NCBI GenBank assembly: GCA_016800925.1
Contig: JABCPU010000963.1
Span: 1 to 20,171, forward strand
Length of the DNA stretch: 20,171 bases
Direction of reading: 5' to 3'
DNA from: Suillus spraguei
Taxonomy: Eukaryota > Basidiomycota > Agaricomycetes > Boletales > Suillaceae
Below, piece after piece: positions 17,494-20,171 of this stretch (position 1 is its first letter; each line of letters starts with the position of its first letter). Position numbers and translations under genes: made by a program. The notes under the pieces are model-generated. The model was not told the DNA's origin, did no database searches, and saw nothing but the letters and a program-made list of their open reading frames with translations.

Positions 17494-20171
17494 ATCAGAG
17501 GGCGTGTTGCTTCTTATAAGCATTTAGGATTCGAGCGGAGTTCTTCAGATTCTTTTCTGGGAGCCATTCGTTATCTCCCAATGAGTATCCTTTCCACGAA
17601 ACAAGATAACGTCGGCGATTGCCAGTTCCCTTGTGCGAAAGGATCGCTTCAATTTCATATTCTTCTTCTTCTTCAATGATGTCAGGGGTGGTTCAGGGAA
17701 ATTCGGTCCGTGTACATCTGTTTCGCTATAGGATGATAAGACAGAAGCATGGAACGTGGGGTGAATCTTCCACTGCGGAGGAAGTTTGAGTGTGAACGTA
17801 ATAGGTGATAAGACATCGATGATTGGGAAAGGTCCGTATCGTTTCGGTGCCAATTTCCTCGATGGGAGTTTAAGTCTAAGATTAGTGGCGGATAGCCAAA
17901 CCTTATCTCCGATCTTCCATGGGGTGTACTTATCTCCTCGGGATCATTCGGCCATTGTCTGCATGGCAATGTTGTGACAGGCGATTGCTTCCTCTCTTAT
18001 CTTCTGCAGAGATCGTACTCGATCTTCTGCTGCGGGGACAGATGAATCGGGGATCAGATGAGGGATAGCGCGTGGTTCATATCCCATCATCAAATAGAAG
18101 GGTGATGCATTTCTTGCATCATGTTTTCGGTGGTTGTGGACAAATTCGGCGATTGGTAGGTGTTCTACCCAATCTTCGGGGTTGTTACGGCAATAGATGC
18201 GGAGGTATGTTTCAAGTTCTTGATTGAGCCTTTCCATTTGACCATCAGTCTGCGGGTGGTAAGCCGTGGATGGAGCAATGATGTAATCGAGAAGTCGGGC
18301 AAGTTCCTTTGAGAAGCGAGATAGGAATTGCGGTCCTCGATCCGAGATAACTTTGTCATGGAGTCCAAATCGTCGGTAACGTGTTTTAAAAATAGCTTGG
18401 CCACACCTTCTGACGTGATAGTTTTCAAACAAGGGATAATAATTACCCCCTTCGTAAGGCCATGGTCTACCACGACCAAGATACTGTCAAAGCCTCCAGA
18501 GATGGGGAGGTCAGTGATAAGATCAACAGAGACCTGGGAGAACGGGCGAACAGCCGACGAAGGAATAGGCATGAGCGGAGGTCGAACAGGATGAGTATCC
18601 GCTTTCATTTGCTGACAAAGGGCGCAACCCTCAACGTATTTCCGAATATAAGAGCCCATTGCAGGCCACCAGGCTTCCCCGTTTGACGAGTTCTTCGGTT
18701 TTGAATCTACCGGGATGTCCCGCGGTAGGATGATCATGATATCGTTTAAGGATATCGGAGCGATGCGCCGGGGAAATATAAGCGCGATTCTTAAAATAGA
18801 GGACGTTCTCCTCGATCTTCCAATCAGAAAGTGCCGATTTCATGGGGGAAGGCACACGCCATCAAGGGCGTCAGACGCTGTTTTGAAAACAGGGTCGTCG
18901 AGAGGGTCTGAGGATGACAGTACATCCTTTAAGTCAGTGTCAATAAGACGAACGAATAGAGCGTCAGGGAGGAGGGTCTGGTCCTCGTTATCGTCTTTAC
19001 CGGAGTCATAGTCAGGCCGGCGGGATAGTGCATCAGGTACTGCTAATTTAGTACCTGCAACGTGATGCAGTTCGATGTCGTAAATAGACAAAATCAATTG
19101 CCAACGTGCTTGGCGACGGGTGAGCTTCTGTGCACTTCTAAAGTACAGAAGATTCTTATGGTCGGTGAATACCAGGACGGGGTGTGGGTTTCCTTCGAGG
19201 TAATGACGCCATTCGTTTAATGCCCGGATCACGGAAAGGAGTTCCCGATCAAAGATCTGGTAATTGCGTTCCGCGGGGTTCAAAAGACTGTGAAAGGTAT
19301 GCACAAGGGTGATAAACACCATTCTCATCAGTCTGCAGGAGAACTCCGCCAGTTGCTACGAGCGAAGTGTCGGTAGCAATGGCAAATTGTCGAGAAGGAT
19401 CAGGGTTACGGAAGTACCGGTTGGGAAGTAAAGCGTCGTTCAATTCTTCGAAGGTGTCCATACATTCGGTTGACCATTCAAAGGCCTTATCTTTCTTTGT
19501 CAAATCGATAAGGGGTCTAGCGATGTCAGAATAATGGGAAATGAACGTGCGGTAGAATTTGCAAAAACCGAGGAATGACCGAACATCTTTTACAGATTTC
19601 GGGGTTGGCCATTCGGAGATTCCCTTGGTCTTAGCAGTGTCCATAGCAACTTGTCCGGGGCGAATTATCATTCCGAGGTATTCCACTTCTTCTGCATCAA
19701 AGGTGCATTTTTCCGGTTTCAAGAACAGGTGTTCTTTTCGTATTTTCATCAGAACTCGTCTGGTTCGCTCGCGGTGTTCTGCCATTGTCGTAGAGAAAAT
19801 CAAGATATCGTCCATATAGATAACATCCATCCTTCATTGATTTCTTGTTGAAAGGTGCGATTCATGTATGCTTGGAAAGTTGCCTGGGGAATTACAAAGG
19901 CCGAAGAACATAACGTTCGGTTTGAAGAGGCCGAATTCCTGGTAAAAGCAGCTTTCCACCTATCATCAGGATGGATGCGAATGTTGTTATAGCCGGACCG
20001 GATATCCATTTTCGTAAAGAACTGTGCGTTGTGAAGACGTGCGACAAGGGAATAGGGAGTGGAGCGGATATGCGTTCTTGACTGTCCAATCATTGATGTA
20101 GCGATAATCTTGACAGGGACGCAGTTCACGCTCTTCTTTCCCACGAAGAAGAAGCCACTGGCTTGAGGTGA
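17494..20171 (-). pseudogene. pol: Ty3/Gypsy chromovirus pol: RT, RNase H, integrase, chromodomain (partial, frameshifted)
   Basis: It enters at the right window edge inside the reverse transcriptase. RT motifs: [14 protein letters not shown] (about 20000) and YMDD (19818-19807). RNase [23 protein letters not shown]. The integrase follows: HHCC zinc-binding region (HDHPTAGHPG...CALCQQ), then catalytic D at 18524-18522, D in SDRG (18342-18340) and E in QMERLN, with 35 residues between the last two. Then a GPY/F-type motif (RYGPFPIIDV) and a C-terminal chromodomain (EYEIEAIL...YLVSWKGYS...NEWLPEKNL) ending at TGA 17496-17494. Frames shift near 19941, 19883, 19830, 19281, 18844-18848, 18677-18680, 18378 and 17685-17688, plus TGA at 17946-17944 and further shifts near the edge. 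Gag and protease are outside the window. As sequenced it is inactive. Confidence 0.9.

Noticed and set aside
1..20171. CRISPR arrays, bacterial-type operons, tRNA or rRNA genes
   Set aside because: No regularly spaced short direct repeats with unique spacers, no ribosome-binding-site/operon organisation and no RNA gene signature was seen; the intron-rich gene structure is eukaryotic.

Overview
The window looks like a transposon-rich segment of a filamentous basidiomycete genome, probably an agaricomycete. The evidence is spliceosomal introns of about 40-60 bp with GTRNGT-type donors and CTNAY/TACTAAC-like branch sites, a Ty3/Gypsy chromovirus, a Tc1/mariner element, and long genes with many short exons. 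No tRNA, rRNA or CRISPR array was seen. All calls come from reading the sequence; no database search was possible.

Layout. Positions 1-640 hold no gene. Positions 660-3803 are an array of about eight ~160-bp tandem repeats bounded by 16-bp inverted ends. A Tc1/mariner-like element (828-2432) inserted into one unit at a TA dinucleotide. This element is a near-complete palindrome: two 718-bp arms with no difference found, around a 169-bp loop, each arm encoding the N-terminal part of a transposase. Positions 3870-6420 hold a diverged direct duplication that may be LTR remnants, a ~35-bp GGCCCAC minisatellite and GGAT-rich simple repeats. Positions 6420-7597 show no gene.

Positions 7598-8117 (+) hold a small four-exon gene and 8297-8488 (+) a short Cys-rich ORF. 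Positions 15122-8669 (-) hold a large gene that I reconstruct as ten exons (about 950 residues, function unknown). Its sixth intron has been enlarged to 3.2 kb by a ~3.1-kb element (10676-13771). That element has ~125-bp diverged terminal inverted repeats, clustered subterminal AGCGGTA/TACCGC motifs and no visible transposase, but it carries its own three-exon gene (12794-11308, -). A small spliced plus-strand ORF starts at 15115 and overlaps the start codon of the large gene.

From 15470 to the right edge lies the 3' part of a minus-strand chromovirus: reverse transcriptase, RNase H, integrase with GPY/F motif, chromodomain, then an unusual downstream ORF with two zinc knuckles, a polypurine tract and a 473-bp 3' LTR. 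Its 5' part is outside the window.

A shared peculiarity is that nearly all reading-frame breaks, in the retroelement, the carried gene and the host-type gene alike, are single-base changes, mostly in short mononucleotide runs. These could be sequence error or true decay. The most unusual items are the palindromic Tc1 element, the gene-carrying element inside an intron, and the 3' zinc-knuckle ORF of the chromovirus.
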